Below are positions 63,617-64,000 of a stretch of 64,000 nt of DNA, piece after piece. Each line of letters begins with the position of its first letter. Within the stretch, counting starts at the first letter, position 1. The stretch lies in contig JXTB01000549.1 in the NCBI GenBank assembly GCA_002914805.1, positions 1-64,000 of the forward strand, written 5' to 3'. Below the pieces are notes generated by a model. It searched no databases, was not told the DNA's origin, and saw only the letters and a list, made by a program, of their open reading frames with translations. The stretch comes from Parasponia andersonii (taxonomy: Eukaryota; Streptophyta; Magnoliopsida; Rosales; Cannabaceae). A program made the translations under genes and the position numbers.

Positions 63617-63649
<33 letters not shown>

Positions 63650-63727
63650 CTAATGTAATGGTAATTTTGAATGTACCGAGAAATATATACAATTATTCAA
63701 AATTCCAATAAGTCTCATTTGTTTATA
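61411..63727 (+). mobile_element. Ty1/copia fossil, Ale/Retrofit-like, rearranged
   Basis: A short LTR (about 61411-61617) is followed by a tRNA-Met-type primer-binding site (TGGTATCAGGGC, 61618-61629) and a gag remnant of the UBN2 kind on the + strand (about 61690-62320). The protease-side and integrase parts (about 62337-63092) read on the - strand, including WHHRLGHLALPILKRL and SDVWTSP. An LTR end with the same TTCAAAATTCYAAT/AAGTCTCAT words recurs near 63232-63302 and 63650-63727, with MITE copy D between. Old, rearranged and broken in many places. Confidence 0.7.
63325..63620 (-). mobile_element. MITE, TA-microsatellite-associated family, copy D, with internal 63-bp tandem units
   Basis: One end is TTGCCAATTTAATAGTTAT, following (TA)n. 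The interior holds the family's GGATCACCAT and GCATGAAAAGATGTGCAT words. The other end is replaced by tandem units of 63 bp: 63463-63525, 63526-63588 and a partial one from 63589. An N at 63616 and a (TA)n follow, so the end may be misassembled. The copy sits inside the 3' LTR of the Ale-like fossil. Confidence 0.7.
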
Positions 63728-64000
63728 GAAGATACACTTGATAACTCATAATTAAATGAAAATTCGCTTTTGTAATCGACTTAACCTGTTAAACATTAGA
63801 GCAACTTCAACATAGTGCCAAATTTATTTAACAATGCTATGATCTAGCATAAAACATAAAAATCATTCTTCAATCTAATGTCATTCTAGTGCAAAAATTA
63901 CAATTAGAGTATTTAGAATTTTAAAATATTAAAAACATAGTTTTTAGTGTTCAATCAAATAATCTTGATAATAAATACACATTTTAATGCTCAATTTAAT
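63728..64000. other. AT-rich spacer, no gene seen
   Basis: Nothing recognisable to the end of the window. Confidence 0.6.

Overview
This is nuclear DNA from a flowering plant, most likely a eudicot. It is AT-rich, its genes have introns, and it holds plant-type LTR retrotransposons, MITEs and a tRNA-derived SINE. There are three convincing host genes: one laccase and two peptide transporters. The rest is transposon-derived or featureless AT-rich spacer. The species cannot be fixed from the sequence. Unresolved bases (one 585-base gap and three single Ns) show a draft assembly.

Layout. 1-3692 is AT-rich spacer with small MITEs. 3693-21264 is a block of two Ty3/gypsy Tat-lineage fossils lying back to back: element 1 on the + strand (3693-12120) and element 2 on the - strand (12126-21264). 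They abut at one shared 5-bp target duplication. Each carries an antisense extra gene between pol and its 3' LTR, and each has a minisatellite in that same zone. 21270-31340 is spacer with MITEs, short tandem duplications and one LTR-like insertion. 31341-35401 is a complete six-exon laccase on the - strand, with a miR397-type site in its coding sequence and AC elements upstream. 35402-38431 is spacer with a MITE. 38432-42546 holds two related LTR-like repeats arranged head to head. 42628-43212 is a gap. 43275-48811 is a Ty1/copia fossil on the - strand. 50729-57239 holds two tail-to-tail NPF8 peptide transporter genes, with a SINE just upstream of the second. 57640-64000 holds a MITE family member, a foldback element, a hAT transposon remnant and a rearranged Ale-like copia fossil with a MITE in its 3' LTR.

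How the genes work. The laccase is of the LAC4 type, a secreted multicopper oxidase that polymerises monolignols in secondary walls. AC elements (bound by wall MYB factors) and the miR397 site are the controls expected for that class. The NPF genes encode twelve-helix proton-coupled di/tripeptide transporters of the NPF8.1/8.2 (PTR1/PTR5) type. They are an inverted duplicate pair, and one copy has an extra intron with a GC donor.

The most unusual non-genic features are these: a small MITE family whose five copies all sit inside TA microsatellites; an array of 100-bp and 112-bp units inside the older Tat element; and a head-to-head LTR-like pair able to make a long hairpin RNA. No strong candidate for a wholly new biological system was found.
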